Source of the DNA: an uncultured Tateyamaria sp.
GTDB lineage: Bacteria; Pseudomonadota; Alphaproteobacteria; Rhodobacterales; Rhodobacteraceae
NCBI RefSeq assembly: GCF_947503705.1
Contig: NZ_CANNES010000011.1
Span: 58,371-122,370, forward strand
Reading direction: 5' to 3'
DNA: 64,000 bases
Made by a program: the position numbers and the translations under genes. Below the pieces are notes generated by a model. That model did not search any database, was not told where the DNA came from, and saw only the letters and a list, made by a program, of their open reading frames with translations. Position 1 is the first letter of the stretch. The number at the start of each line of letters is the position of its first letter. Below are positions 47,698 to 55,982 of the stretch, piece after piece.

Positions 47698-48183
47698 TTA
47701 TTCGAGGATGACGAGCGGTGCGCCAAATTCGACGGCGGCCCCATCGTCCACCAGGATGCGTTTCACAGTGCCAGCCCGGGGCGAGGGGATGTGGTTCATG
47801 GTTTTCATGGCTTCCACAATCAACAGCGTGTCCCCTTCAGAGACCTGTTGGCCCACTTTGATGAACGAGGGCGCGCCGGGTTCGGCCTGCATATATACTG
47901 TGCCGACCATCGGCGAGGTCACCGCGCCAGGATCTTCGGCGGGATCCGTTGCGGCCGCGGTTGGTGCCGGTGCAGCAGCGGCCTGTGTTGGGGCGGCGGC
48001 AGGTGCGGCGACTGCAATCGGTGCGGCTGCTTGCTGGATGATCTGACGCGAGACGCGCACATTCAGGCTGTCATCCTCGCCATATTCGCGTTTGACCTGC
48101 AATTCTGTCAGGTCATTTTCGCGCAGCAGTTCTGCCAGGGCCCGGATAAAGGCCACATCTGAGTCATGTTTGGTTTTTGTCAT
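47698..48183 (-). CDS. accB: Biotin carboxyl carrier protein of acetyl-CoA carboxylase
   Basis: 161 residues: N-terminal domain, an Ala/Pro-rich flexible linker (about 55-85), then the biotinyl domain with the biotinylated Lys in EAMKTMN. GAGGACAA precedes the ATG at 48183; a TTG 12 nt earlier was rejected. It forms an accBC unit with the next gene. Confidence 0.95.
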   Translation of the reverse strand: MTKTKHDSDVAFIRALAELLRENDLTELQVKREYGEDDSLNVRVSRQIIQQAAAPIAVAAPAAAPTQAAAAPAPTAAATDPAEDPGAVTSPMVGTVYMQAEPGAPSFIKVGQQVSEGDTLLIVEAMKTMNHIPSPRAGTVKRILVDDGAAVEFGAPLVILE

Positions 48184-48335
48184 TCTTGTCCTCAACCGGT
48201 TGGCTTTGGTCGCGGGACCCGAAACGGGGCGCGCCTTGTCTTGCTCCGTTCGGGTTATAACGGGGGACAGCCACGGTGGAAAGCGCCCTTGATGACCTTG
48301 GGGCAGGGCAGGGGCCAGTTGCGACCGTATCGAAC

Positions 48336-48358
48336 AAAAAACGAGACCGAAGCCTCGC
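48336..48358 (-). terminator. Intrinsic terminator of the second LIV-type operon
   Basis: On the minus strand, a 7-bp stem (with two G-U pairs) around a UUCG tetraloop is followed by six U residues, about 30 nt after the LivF-like stop. It separates the transporter from accB. Confidence 0.85.
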
Positions 48359-48389
48359 TTTTCTAAGGTTTTGCATGGGCCTGAGCGGG

Positions 48390-49145
48390 TCAGATTGCCA
48401 GGTATTCGGCCCTCAATTCTTCGTTTTCGAGGACTTCAGAGGCCGATCCGTCAAAGACAATTCCGCCGGTATCCAGAATCACGGCCCGGTCAGCCAGTTG
48501 CAATGCACGCACCGCATTCTGTTCGACGATGACGGTGGTGATGCCCTGCTCTTTGATGATGGCGAGGGTCTTTTCAATCTCGTCCACGATCACGGGCGCC
48601 AGGCCCTCATAGGGTTCGTCCAGCAACAGCACCTTGATGTCGCGGGCAAGTGCGCGGGCGATGGCAAGCATTTGCTGTTCGCCGCCCGACAGGGTCGTGC
48701 CCTCTTGGGTTCGCCGTTCGCCCAGGCGCGGGAAGAGGTCATAGAGCCGTTCGATGGACCATCCGATGGGCGGTGCAATCTGCGCCAGTTTCAGGTTTTC
48801 CTCTACCGTGAGGCCGGGAATGATCCGACGGTCCTCGGGCACAAGGCCCAGACCGGCCTGGCTGGCTTCGTGGCTGGACATGTTGTGCAGCGGTTTGTGG
48901 TCGAGCCAGATCTCGCCATGGGTGACCTGCGGATCGCCAATGCGCGCGATGGACCGCAGTGTCGAGGTTTTGCCCGCCCCGTTGCGGCCCAACAGGGCGA
49001 GGATCTCGCCCTCGTGTACGTTAAAGCTGATGCCCTGCACGATATAGCTTTCGCCGTAATAGGCGTGCATGTCCCAAACGCTGAGAAATGCGGGCGCGGT
49101 TTGGGCGTGGTTGATGCCCTTTGAGAAGTCGGGTTTGACGTTCAT
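48390..49145 (-). CDS. livF: LIV-type ABC transporter ATPase (LivF-like), operon 2
   Basis: 251 residues: Walker A GRNGAGKT, LivF-type GLGLVPEDRRIIPGLT, signature LSGGEQQ, Walker B VLLLDEPYEGLAP and VEQN in the H-loop position. An N-terminal extension of about 20 residues precedes the ABC fold. It is the last gene of operon 2, followed by an intrinsic terminator. Confidence 0.88.
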   Translation of the reverse strand: MNVKPDFSKGINHAQTAPAFLSVWDMHAYYGESYIVQGISFNVHEGEILALLGRNGAGKTSTLRSIARIGDPQVTHGEIWLDHKPLHNMSSHEASQAGLGLVPEDRRIIPGLTVEENLKLAQIAPPIGWSIERLYDLFPRLGERRTQEGTTLSGGEQQMLAIARALARDIKVLLLDEPYEGLAPVIVDEIEKTLAIIKEQGITTVIVEQNAVRALQLADRAVILDTGGIVFDGSASEVLENEELRAEYLAI

Positions 49146-49157
49146 CTGTTCAGCTCC

Positions 49158-49922
49158 TTATGCCGCATCCTGGGATTCACCCAGATAAGCTTCGCGCACT
49201 TTGGGGTGGCCCTTGATATTGTCGGGCGTGTCCTCGACCAGCGGGGTGCCCTGGGCCAGCACGGTGATCCGCTCGGCCAACGAGAACACCACATGCATGT
49301 CGTGTTCGATGATCGAGATGGTGATGTCGCGCTCTTCCTTGATCTGCTTGAGCAGGTCGATCGTGTTGTTGGTGTCTGCGCGCGCCATGCCGGCGGTGGG
49401 TTCATCGAGAAGCAACAGGCGCGGTTCTTGGGCCAGACACATGCCAATCTCCAGCCGCCGTTTGTTGCCGCGCGACATGGTAGCGGCATTGTCATCGCGC
49501 GCATCAGCCATGTTCATCTCTTCGAGCATCTGTTCGGCCCGTTCGACAATCTCCTTGTCCTTCATCATGTTAATGATCGCATTGGCCGTGAACGACCCGT
49601 CGCGTTTGGCAAAGCAGGGGATCATCATGTTTTCCAAAACGCTCAGATCGCCAAAGATCTCGGGCGTTTGGAACACGCGGCTGATGCCCATCTGATTGAT
49701 CTCAAACGGTTTGCGTCCAAGCACGGATTGTCCGTCGAACATGACCGAACCGGTGTCGGGGATCAGCTTGCCCACCAGCACGTTCAGCAGCGTGGACTTG
49801 CCCGCCCCGTTCGGTCCGATGATTGCATGGACGGAATTTTCCGCAACGCTCAGGTTCACATCGCCGAGCGCTTGCAGCCCGCCAAACCGTTTCCCTACGT
49901 TTTTGACTTCGAGAATGCCCAT
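49158..49922 (-). CDS. livG: LIV-type ABC transporter ATPase (LivG-like), operon 2
   Basis: 254 residues: Walker A GPNGAGKS, GISRVFQTPEIF (LivG-type Q-loop), signature MSRGNKRRLEIG, Walker B LLLLDEPTAGMA and H-loop IIEHDMHVVF. The signature LSGGQ is changed to MSRGN, as seen in some LivG/UrtD proteins. The start MGILEVKNV is chosen; longer readings overlap the permease gene. Confidence 0.88.
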   Translation of the reverse strand: MGILEVKNVGKRFGGLQALGDVNLSVAENSVHAIIGPNGAGKSTLLNVLVGKLIPDTGSVMFDGQSVLGRKPFEINQMGISRVFQTPEIFGDLSVLENMMIPCFAKRDGSFTANAIINMMKDKEIVERAEQMLEEMNMADARDDNAATMSRGNKRRLEIGMCLAQEPRLLLLDEPTAGMARADTNNTIDLLKQIKEERDITISIIEHDMHVVFSLAERITVLAQGTPLVEDTPDNIKGHPKVREAYLGESQDAA

Positions 49923-49932
49923 TGGTCTCTCC

Positions 49933-51177
49933 TTATTCCGCAGGTGTGGTTTTGCCGTCAGGCGTTTTGGTGCTTGGCTTCTTGCGCTTGAAAAGACGCG
50001 CAATCCGCTGTCCACCTTCAACCAGGCCACCAGGCAGGAAGATGACAACCGCCATGAAGATCAGGCCAAGTGTCAGGTGCCAGCCTTTGCCAATGAACGG
50101 GTAGATCAGCGTGATGACGAAATCTTCTAACCCGTCGGGCAGGAAGGCAAACCAGGTGTGCAGAATGTCGGAGTTGATCTTGGACAGGATGTTTTCCATG
50201 TACTTGATCGCACCGGCACCCAGGACGGGCCCGATCAGCGTGCCGACGCCCCCGAGGATCGTCATCAGAACAACCTCGCCAGAGGCGGTCCAGAACATAC
50301 GCTCGGGGCCTGCAAGAGGGTCCATCGAGGCCATCAAACCACCGGCAAGCCCGGCATACATGCCCGACACCACAAAGGCCGCCAGCATATAGGGTTTGGC
50401 ATTCAGCCCGGTGTAATTCAGCCTGTGCTGGTTCGACTTGATCGCGCGCAGCATCATCCCAAAGGGTGAGCGGAAGATGCGGATCGACAGGTAGAAGGAC
50501 AGAAGCATCACCAGAGCGGCAAAGTAGTAGCCGACCGAGAAAGTGAAGACCCAGTCGCCCACATTCATCTCGACAGCGCTGCGCATCTCAAGGCCAAAGA
50601 TGTTTGGCACGGGGATGTTGCCCTCGCCTGCGGTTTGCTGACCAAAGATGCGCGGATCTTCGAGGGTGAGTTGCAAGCCGGTTTCGCCGCCAGTCAGACC
50701 CTTTTGCAGCAAGCCCTGGCGATCCGGGCCGTCCATGTCAGTGGCCAGAACGGAGTACGCCAGCGAATAGGACATCATGGCAAAGGCGAGGGTAAGGATC
50801 GAGAAGTAGATACCCGAGCGCCGCAGGCTGATATAGCCGATCAGCACTGCAAAGAGGCCGGACGTCAGGATCGACAGGCCCAGAGCGGGCAATACGTTCA
50901 TCCCAAAGAGTTTAAACATCCACATCGCGGCATAGGAACCCACACCCAGAAAAGCGGCGTGGCCAAAGCTTAGATAGCCGGTCAGACCGAACAGGATGTT
51001 GAACCCGATGGCAAAGACCCCAAAGATGACAAAGCGTTGCATCAGGTCGGGATAGCCCGCGTTGAACTGTGCCATCGCTGATCCTTCAGGGAAGGGGTTC
51101 AGCAAGAAGGGCGCGAAAATGACCAGCCCTGCAACAAGAAGCAGCAGATAGGTGTCTTTTTTGTTAAGTCCGAGCAT
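49933..51177 (-). CDS. livM: LIV-type ABC transporter permease (LivM-like), operon 2
   Basis: 414 residues, longer than typical LivM because of an insertion around residues 150-205 (from [14 protein letters not shown] to the next helix). LivM blocks: [36 protein letters not shown] and [19 protein letters not shown]. The C-terminal tail is basic (RLFKRKKP). It lies between LivH-like and LivG-like genes. Confidence 0.87.
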   Translation of the reverse strand: MLGLNKKDTYLLLLVAGLVIFAPFLLNPFPEGSAMAQFNAGYPDLMQRFVIFGVFAIGFNILFGLTGYLSFGHAAFLGVGSYAAMWMFKLFGMNVLPALGLSILTSGLFAVLIGYISLRRSGIYFSILTLAFAMMSYSLAYSVLATDMDGPDRQGLLQKGLTGGETGLQLTLEDPRIFGQQTAGEGNIPVPNIFGLEMRSAVEMNVGDWVFTFSVGYYFAALVMLLSFYLSIRIFRSPFGMMLRAIKSNQHRLNYTGLNAKPYMLAAFVVSGMYAGLAGGLMASMDPLAGPERMFWTASGEVVLMTILGGVGTLIGPVLGAGAIKYMENILSKINSDILHTWFAFLPDGLEDFVITLIYPFIGKGWHLTLGLIFMAVVIFLPGGLVEGGQRIARLFKRKKPSTKTPDGKTTPAE

Positions 51178-51183
51178 GGCTGA

Positions 51184-52215
51184 TTAGTCCTCCATCACGC
51201 CTTTGCGGCCCATAAGGCCCCTAGGGCGGGTGAGTAGAATGATGATTGCGACCAGATAGATGATGATCTGGTTGATGCCGGGCAGGATATCGAGAACCTC
51301 GCGCATCGACGCAAAGCTTTCCACGATGCCGAGCAGGAAGCCCGCGAGCACAGCCCCGGGCAGCGAACCCATGCCGCCGACGACGACCACGACAAAACTC
51401 AGCACAAGGAAATCCATGCCCATGTGATAGTTCGGCGAGTTGATGGGTGTGTACATGACGCCTGCCAGTCCGGCGACTGCGGCTGCGATTCCGAACATCA
51501 GGGTAAAGCGGCGGTCAATGTTGATACCCAAGAGCTGCACTGTTTCCCGATCGGCCATACCGGCACGAACAACCATCCCAAAGGTGGTGAACTGCAGGAA
51601 GGCAAAGACACCACCGATGATCAGAGCCGCGAACATGAAGTAAATGATCCGCCAGTAAGGATAGATGATCTGCCCTGCGTCGAAGCCCATGAGAGCGCCA
51701 AAATCGAACGAGCCGGTAAAGGCCGACGGGGCGGGGGTGGGGATCGGGTTGGCACCGTAGTAATACTTGATGATCTCTTGCAGGACGATGGCCAGGCCAA
51801 AGGTCACGAGGATCTGGTCCGCATGGGGGCGATGATAGAAGTGTTTGATCAGCCCACGCTCCATTATGACACCGATCCCGATCATGACCGGGATCGCGAA
51901 AAGGATCGAAAGCGGGACGGCCCAGTCGATAATCGCATCGCCCGTGGCTTGTCCGAACCAGTCATAGACGTAAGGCACCTCAACCTTGAGAGGGTTGCCG
52001 AGGAAGTCGGTCTGCGTGTCATCAATGACCGTGTGGCTGAGCGAGATGATCCGGCTGAGCGTCACCGCGCAGAATGCGCCGATCATGAACAGTGCCCCGT
52101 GGGCGAAGTTGACCACCCCAAGCGTGCCAAAAATGAGGGTGAGCCCAAGCGCAATGAGCGCATAGGCCGAGCCCTTGTCGAGCCCGTTGAGAATTTGGAG
52201 GATTATCGCTTCCAT
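51184..52215 (-). CDS. livH: LIV-type ABC transporter permease (LivH-like), operon 2
   Basis: 343 residues: MEAIILQILNGLDKGSAYALIALGLTLIFG and VNFAHGALFMIG are LivH hallmarks, with VVVVVGGMGSLPGAVLAG near the end. An extra loop of about 45 residues (from DTQTDFLGNP) interrupts the first half. It ends 6 nt before the LivM-like start and follows the binding-protein gene after a hairpin. Confidence 0.87.
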   Translation of the reverse strand: MEAIILQILNGLDKGSAYALIALGLTLIFGTLGVVNFAHGALFMIGAFCAVTLSRIISLSHTVIDDTQTDFLGNPLKVEVPYVYDWFGQATGDAIIDWAVPLSILFAIPVMIGIGVIMERGLIKHFYHRPHADQILVTFGLAIVLQEIIKYYYGANPIPTPAPSAFTGSFDFGALMGFDAGQIIYPYWRIIYFMFAALIIGGVFAFLQFTTFGMVVRAGMADRETVQLLGINIDRRFTLMFGIAAAVAGLAGVMYTPINSPNYHMGMDFLVLSFVVVVVGGMGSLPGAVLAGFLLGIVESFASMREVLDILPGINQIIIYLVAIIILLTRPRGLMGRKGVMED

Positions 52216-52301
52216 CGGTCTGACCTTTGCCTTGGAACGTTTGCACACCTGTCCCAGGGCGCGGAACGCGCAGGGCAGTGCTTAAAACTGTGGGGCGGGG
52301 A

Positions 52302-52325
52302 AGGATGGGCGCGAACGCCCATCCT
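52302..52325 (-). other. Intercistronic hairpin after binding-protein gene, operon 2
   Basis: 10-bp perfect stem AGGATGGGCG/CGCCCATCCT with a 4-nt loop, about 20 nt after the binding-protein stop. No U-run follows, so an mRNA-stabilising or partial-stop role is more likely than full termination. Confidence 0.55.
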
Positions 52326-52344
52326 GAAGCTTGCGTAACGAGAG

Positions 52345-53682
52345 TTACGCGCCGGGGTTGCAGGTACCCAGATCGCCGCCAAAGATGGATGCGTCGTAGG
52401 TGACCTGGCTGACAGGTGTGACTTCCACGATTTCGAGAAGGTCGAACTCGGACGTCGGGTTCTCTTTCCCCTTCACGACCAGCACGTCCTTGAAGCACTG
52501 GTGATCTTCGCCACGATAGAGCGTTGGGCCGTTGCCCATGCCGTCGAATTCGAAGTCCTTGAGCGCTTCGCCGACCGCACAGGGGTTGAACGAACCGGCC
52601 CGCTCCACGGCATCCGCATAAAGCAGGGCCTGAACGTAGCACGTGTGCGCCGCTTGGGAGGGTGGGAAGCCGTATTTCGTACCAAACGACTGCACGAACT
52701 GTTTGGAACCTTCGTCGGTCAGCGACCAGTGCCAGTTTGTCGAACCAAAGATCCCCTTCACGTTGGCACCCGCACCCTTCGCCATCAGGCGGGAGTAGAG
52801 CGGAACAACGATCTCGAAGTTCTTGCCGTTTGCGATCCGATCGCGCAGGCCAAACTGAACCGCGTTGGTCAGCGAGTTCACCATGTTGCCGCCGTAGTGG
52901 TTCAGAACCAGAACGTCCGCATCCGACTGCAGAACAGGCGTGATGTAGGACGAGAAGTCGGTCTGTGTCAGTGGCGTCAGAACGGTGCCGACTGTTTCCC
53001 AACCCATGGCTTCGGTCGAGGTCCGCACCGCTTCTTCGGTGGTGTAACCCCAGTTGTAGTCCGCCGTCAGGTGGTAGGCCTTGCGGTCTGTGCCGTAGTT
53101 GTTGGCAAGCACGGGCGCGAGGGCCGCACCGGTCATGTAGGAGTTGAAGAAGTGACGGAAACCGTTGGCCTTCTTGTCCTTACCGGTGGTGTCGTTGGAG
53201 TGGGTCAGACCCGCCATGAAGATAACGCCTGCCTCTTGGCAGAGCGCTTGCACAGCCACAGCCACACCCGAGGATGAACCGCCGGTGACCATGATGGCGC
53301 CGTCTTTTTCGATCATCGACCGGGCCGAGGCACGGGCCGCGTCCGATTTGGTCTGTGTATCGCCTGTGACGTATTCGACCTTCTTGCCCAGAATGCCGTT
53401 ACCTTTCAGCGCCTTGGACGAGAATGTGTTCAGCAGACCGCCGTCGCCTTCACCGTTCAGGTGCTCGACCGCCAGTTCATAGGCGCGCAGTTCGTCGGCG
53501 CCTTCATCCGCATAGGGGCCCGACTGTGGCACGTTGAAGCCCAGTGTAACGGTTCCGCCTGTTGGCGCGTTGGTAAAGCCTGCGTGGCTGGCCGCCGACA
53601 GATATGTAGGCAGCGCAAGGCCTGCACCGGCAACAGCGCCGGTTTGCAGAACGCCGCGACGCGTCAGGTTCATCTTGGACAT
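52345..53682 (-). CDS. LIV-type ABC transporter binding protein with Tat signal, operon 2
   Basis: 445 residues. The N-terminus has a twin-arginine signal (LTRRGVLQTG followed by a hydrophobic stretch ending SAASHA), so it is probably exported folded. The rest is a long type I periplasmic-binding domain (VTLGFNVPQSGPYADEG, MVTGGSSSGVAVAV, DVLVLNHYGG). Tat-dependent LIV-type binding proteins are frequent for urea, amide or aromatic substrates; the ligand here is unknown. GGAGGA precedes the ATG at 53682. Confidence 0.87.
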   Translation of the reverse strand: MSKMNLTRRGVLQTGAVAGAGLALPTYLSAASHAGFTNAPTGGTVTLGFNVPQSGPYADEGADELRAYELAVEHLNGEGDGGLLNTFSSKALKGNGILGKKVEYVTGDTQTKSDAARASARSMIEKDGAIMVTGGSSSGVAVAVQALCQEAGVIFMAGLTHSNDTTGKDKKANGFRHFFNSYMTGAALAPVLANNYGTDRKAYHLTADYNWGYTTEEAVRTSTEAMGWETVGTVLTPLTQTDFSSYITPVLQSDADVLVLNHYGGNMVNSLTNAVQFGLRDRIANGKNFEIVVPLYSRLMAKGAGANVKGIFGSTNWHWSLTDEGSKQFVQSFGTKYGFPPSQAAHTCYVQALLYADAVERAGSFNPCAVGEALKDFEFDGMGNGPTLYRGEDHQCFKDVLVVKGKENPTSEFDLLEIVEVTPVSQVTYDASIFGGDLGTCNPGA

Positions 53683-53812
53683 AAATATCCTCCCAATTGT
53701 TGAAATGCGCAGCCGGGCTCCTCTTCCACGGCTGTGCGGCACCTATTAGTGCAAAGGTTTTATCACCCGGTTACCGAAAATGACGCAATAAACCCTTTGT
53801 TTTTCACAACTA

Positions 53813-53854
53813 TTTTGTAAATATATCCACAAGGTTGGCGGCGGTTTTGTAAAT
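53813..53854. promoter_or_regulatory. Direct repeats TTTTGTAAAT before the ScfR-like gene
   Basis: TTTTGTAAAT occurs at 53813-53822 and again at 53845-53854, 32 bp apart (about three helical turns), in the divergent region between the binding-protein gene and the regulator. Related RamB/ScfR-type regulators recognise TTTGCAAA-like sites, so autoregulation is plausible. Confidence 0.4.
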
Positions 53855-53913
53855 TCACTTATGTTGCAGCGCAGAAACGCATTGAAATAACTCACAAAGG
53901 CTAGGTGTATACA

Positions 53914-55212
53914 ATGGCACGCGAAGCTCTCACCGGCAGTCGCATCCGCGAGCGGCGCATCATTGCGGGTCTCAAACAGGCCGATCTTGCCCGCAGGATC
54001 GGCATTTCGGCATCCTACCTCAACCTGATTGAACACAATCGGCGCAGAATCGGCGGCAAACTGCTGCTCGACATCGCCGGTGCGCTGGGAGTAGAGGCGT
54101 CCGCTTTGACCGAAGGGGCGGAGGCGGCCCTTATTGCTGCTTTGCGCGATGCGGCTCATGGAACCGGCGTGCCCGAAGCCGAGATGGATCGGGCCGAAGA
54201 GTTTGCAGGCCGTTTTCCCGGCTGGGCTGATGCGCTCGCCGCATCCCATCGCAAGACCAGCAGCCTGGAACGTGCGGTTGAAACCCTTAGTGACCGACTG
54301 GCGCACAACCCGGAGCTGGCTGCATCGGTCCATGAGGTGCTGTCGACGGCCGCTGCCATTAGGTCGACGGCCTCCATTCTTGCCGAGGACAAGGACCTCG
54401 ACGCCTCATGGCGGGAACGCTTTCATGCCAATATCAACGAGGACAGTCGCCGCCTTGCGGCCAGTTCCAAGACCCTTGTGGGTTTCCTTGATGCCGAAAC
54501 AGGGGAGGCTGCGGTTTCAAGCACACCCCAAGAAGAGGTGGAGGCGTTTCTGGCTGCGCACGAGTTCAACTTTGCCGAACTCGAAGCCGGAAATGTGCAG
54601 CCCGCCGATCTTGTTGATGGTGCAATTGAACTGTCGTCCAACGCAGCCCGGCACGTCGCACGCGACGTTCTTGAACGTACGGTTGCAGACAGTCGCCGCC
54701 TCGCGATGAGCAATCTTGTCGCGGTTTTGCCTAAACTCGGTCCAGATCCCGTTGCGCTGTCGCGGCACTTTGATCTGCCGGTGATCACAATCATGCGTCG
54801 CCTAGCCTCCGTTCCCGGGTTGGGATTGGGACTGGTTGTGGCGGATCGGTCCGGGGCACTGTTGTTTCGTAAAGGGGCTGTGGGCTTTACGATCCCGCGT
54901 TTTGGGGCGGCGTGCCCGCTCTGGCCACTGTTCCAGGTCATGGGTCAGCAGGGGCATCTGCTGTGTCAGCGTGTGCAGGTGCCTGGTCGCACGGAGGCGG
55001 TGTTCGATTGCTTTGCAGCCGCCGAGGCGACGGGCCCGCTAACCGTAAACGAACCGCCATTGATTGAAGCCACGATGCTGATCGTGCCGGTGCCCGGCCC
55101 GGAACAGCTTGCCGGTGCGACACCTGCTGAAATGGGTGCTTCGTGTCGGATCTGTTCGCGGCGCGGATGCAGTGGCCGCCGCGAGCCTTCAATCCTGAGC
55201 GAAGGGTTTTGA
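53914..55212 (+). CDS. XRE-family regulator of the short-chain fatty acyl-CoA (ScfR/DUF2083) type
   Basis: 432 residues: N-terminal Cro/C1 helix-turn-helix (SRIRERRIIAGLKQADLARRIGIS, SASYLNLIEHNRR), a long central region and a C-terminal domain ending in the cysteine pattern CRICSRRGC. This resembles RamB/MccR/ScfR regulators that sense acyl-CoA and control acetate or propionate metabolism. ATG at 53914 has AGGTG 6 nt upstream; a GTG at 53905 is the alternative. It is followed on the same strand by two-component genes. Confidence 0.8.
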   Translation: MAREALTGSRIRERRIIAGLKQADLARRIGISASYLNLIEHNRRRIGGKLLLDIAGALGVEASALTEGAEAALIAALRDAAHGTGVPEAEMDRAEEFAGRFPGWADALAASHRKTSSLERAVETLSDRLAHNPELAASVHEVLSTAAAIRSTASILAEDKDLDASWRERFHANINEDSRRLAASSKTLVGFLDAETGEAAVSSTPQEEVEAFLAAHEFNFAELEAGNVQPADLVDGAIELSSNAARHVARDVLERTVADSRRLAMSNLVAVLPKLGPDPVALSRHFDLPVITIMRRLASVPGLGLGLVVADRSGALLFRKGAVGFTIPRFGAACPLWPLFQVMGQQGHLLCQRVQVPGRTEAVFDCFAAAEATGPLTVNEPPLIEATMLIVPVPGPEQLAGATPAEMGASCRICSRRGCSGRREPSILSEGF

Positions 55213-55217
55213 GGGTT

Positions 55218-55247
55218 TTGACAGATGTCTCAAAAACTGCACATAGT
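55218..55247 (+). promoter_or_regulatory. Possible promoter of the response regulator-kinase operon
   Basis: TTGACA and CATAGT separated by 18 bp in the 90-nt gap before the response regulator gene. The -35 is perfect, the -10 weak. Confidence 0.4.
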
Positions 55248-55302
55248 TGTCAGGCGCTGAACACGGCCGAAGGCCAGGCGCGTCAGGGGAGGAGACCGGG
55301 GC

Positions 55303-55677
55303 ATGGACAAGCATGTTCTGCTGATCGAGGACGAGATGAATATCATCGAGGCCATTCGCTTTTTGCTGAGCCGAGAAGGCTGGCAAGTGGATACCCATTC
55401 CGATGGTTTGACGGCGGTAGATGCCATCCGGCAAATGCGCCCCAATCTGGTGATCCTTGATTATATGCTGCCGGGCAAAAACGGCCTCGATATCCTGACC
55501 GAATTGCGTGAAGACGGTGATTTTTTAGAGCTACCGGTGCTGATGTTGACCGCACGCGGCCAAAGTCGCGACCGCGAGATGGCCGAAAAGGCTGGAGTGA
55601 GCCGTTTTATGACCAAGCCGTTTTCCAACACAGAAGTTGTCACGGCGGTGCGCGATCTGGTGCAGTTGGCGCGATGA
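55303..55677 (+). CDS. Single-domain response regulator
   Basis: 124 residues forming only a CheY-type receiver: acidic pocket (IEDE), phosphoryl Asp53 (LVILDYMLPG), Thr/Ser switch (MLTARG) and Lys105 (MTKPF). No output domain follows, so it must act by protein contact or phosphotransfer. Its end overlaps the small membrane protein gene by 4 nt, and the kinase comes right after. Confidence 0.92.
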   Translation: MDKHVLLIEDEMNIIEAIRFLLSREGWQVDTHSDGLTAVDAIRQMRPNLVILDYMLPGKNGLDILTELREDGDFLELPVLMLTARGQSRDREMAEKAGVSRFMTKPFSNTEVVTAVRDLVQLAR

Positions 55678-55982
55678 CCACGCCTCAGCAGCCCCCGGTT
55701 TTCCTGGAGCGGCGCAGCTATCGCCAACGCCGGTTGATGGACGCCTTGCGTCTTTTACCGATCTTCGGGGTTTTATTGTGGATGTTCCCCTTGTTCTGGC
55801 CTGCCACGCAGGATGAAACGGCACAGGCCGCGCCAATCCCGATGTCTGCGGCCGTCATCTATGTGTTTGTCGTTTGGTTTGTGCTGATTGCGTCGTCGTT
55901 CGCGCTACGCCACATTCTGCGCCCGACCTTTGAACAGCAGGCTGCGGATCTGGGCGAGGCAGACGCGAGCGAGGCGCGCTGA
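55674..55982 (+). CDS. Small two-helix membrane protein linked to the transporter-kinase
   Basis: 102 residues with two predicted membrane segments (about 28-44 and 58-79), a basic N-terminal stretch (ERRSYRQRRLMDALR) and an acidic C-terminus. I do not recognise the family; it resembles in layout the small DUF485/DUF4212 proteins that accompany solute:sodium symporters. It overlaps the genes on both sides, so it probably forms part of the kinase complex (inference). Confidence 0.7.
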   Translation: MTTPQQPPVFLERRSYRQRRLMDALRLLPIFGVLLWMFPLFWPATQDETAQAAPIPMSAAVIYVFVVWFVLIASSFALRHILRPTFEQQAADLGEADASEAR

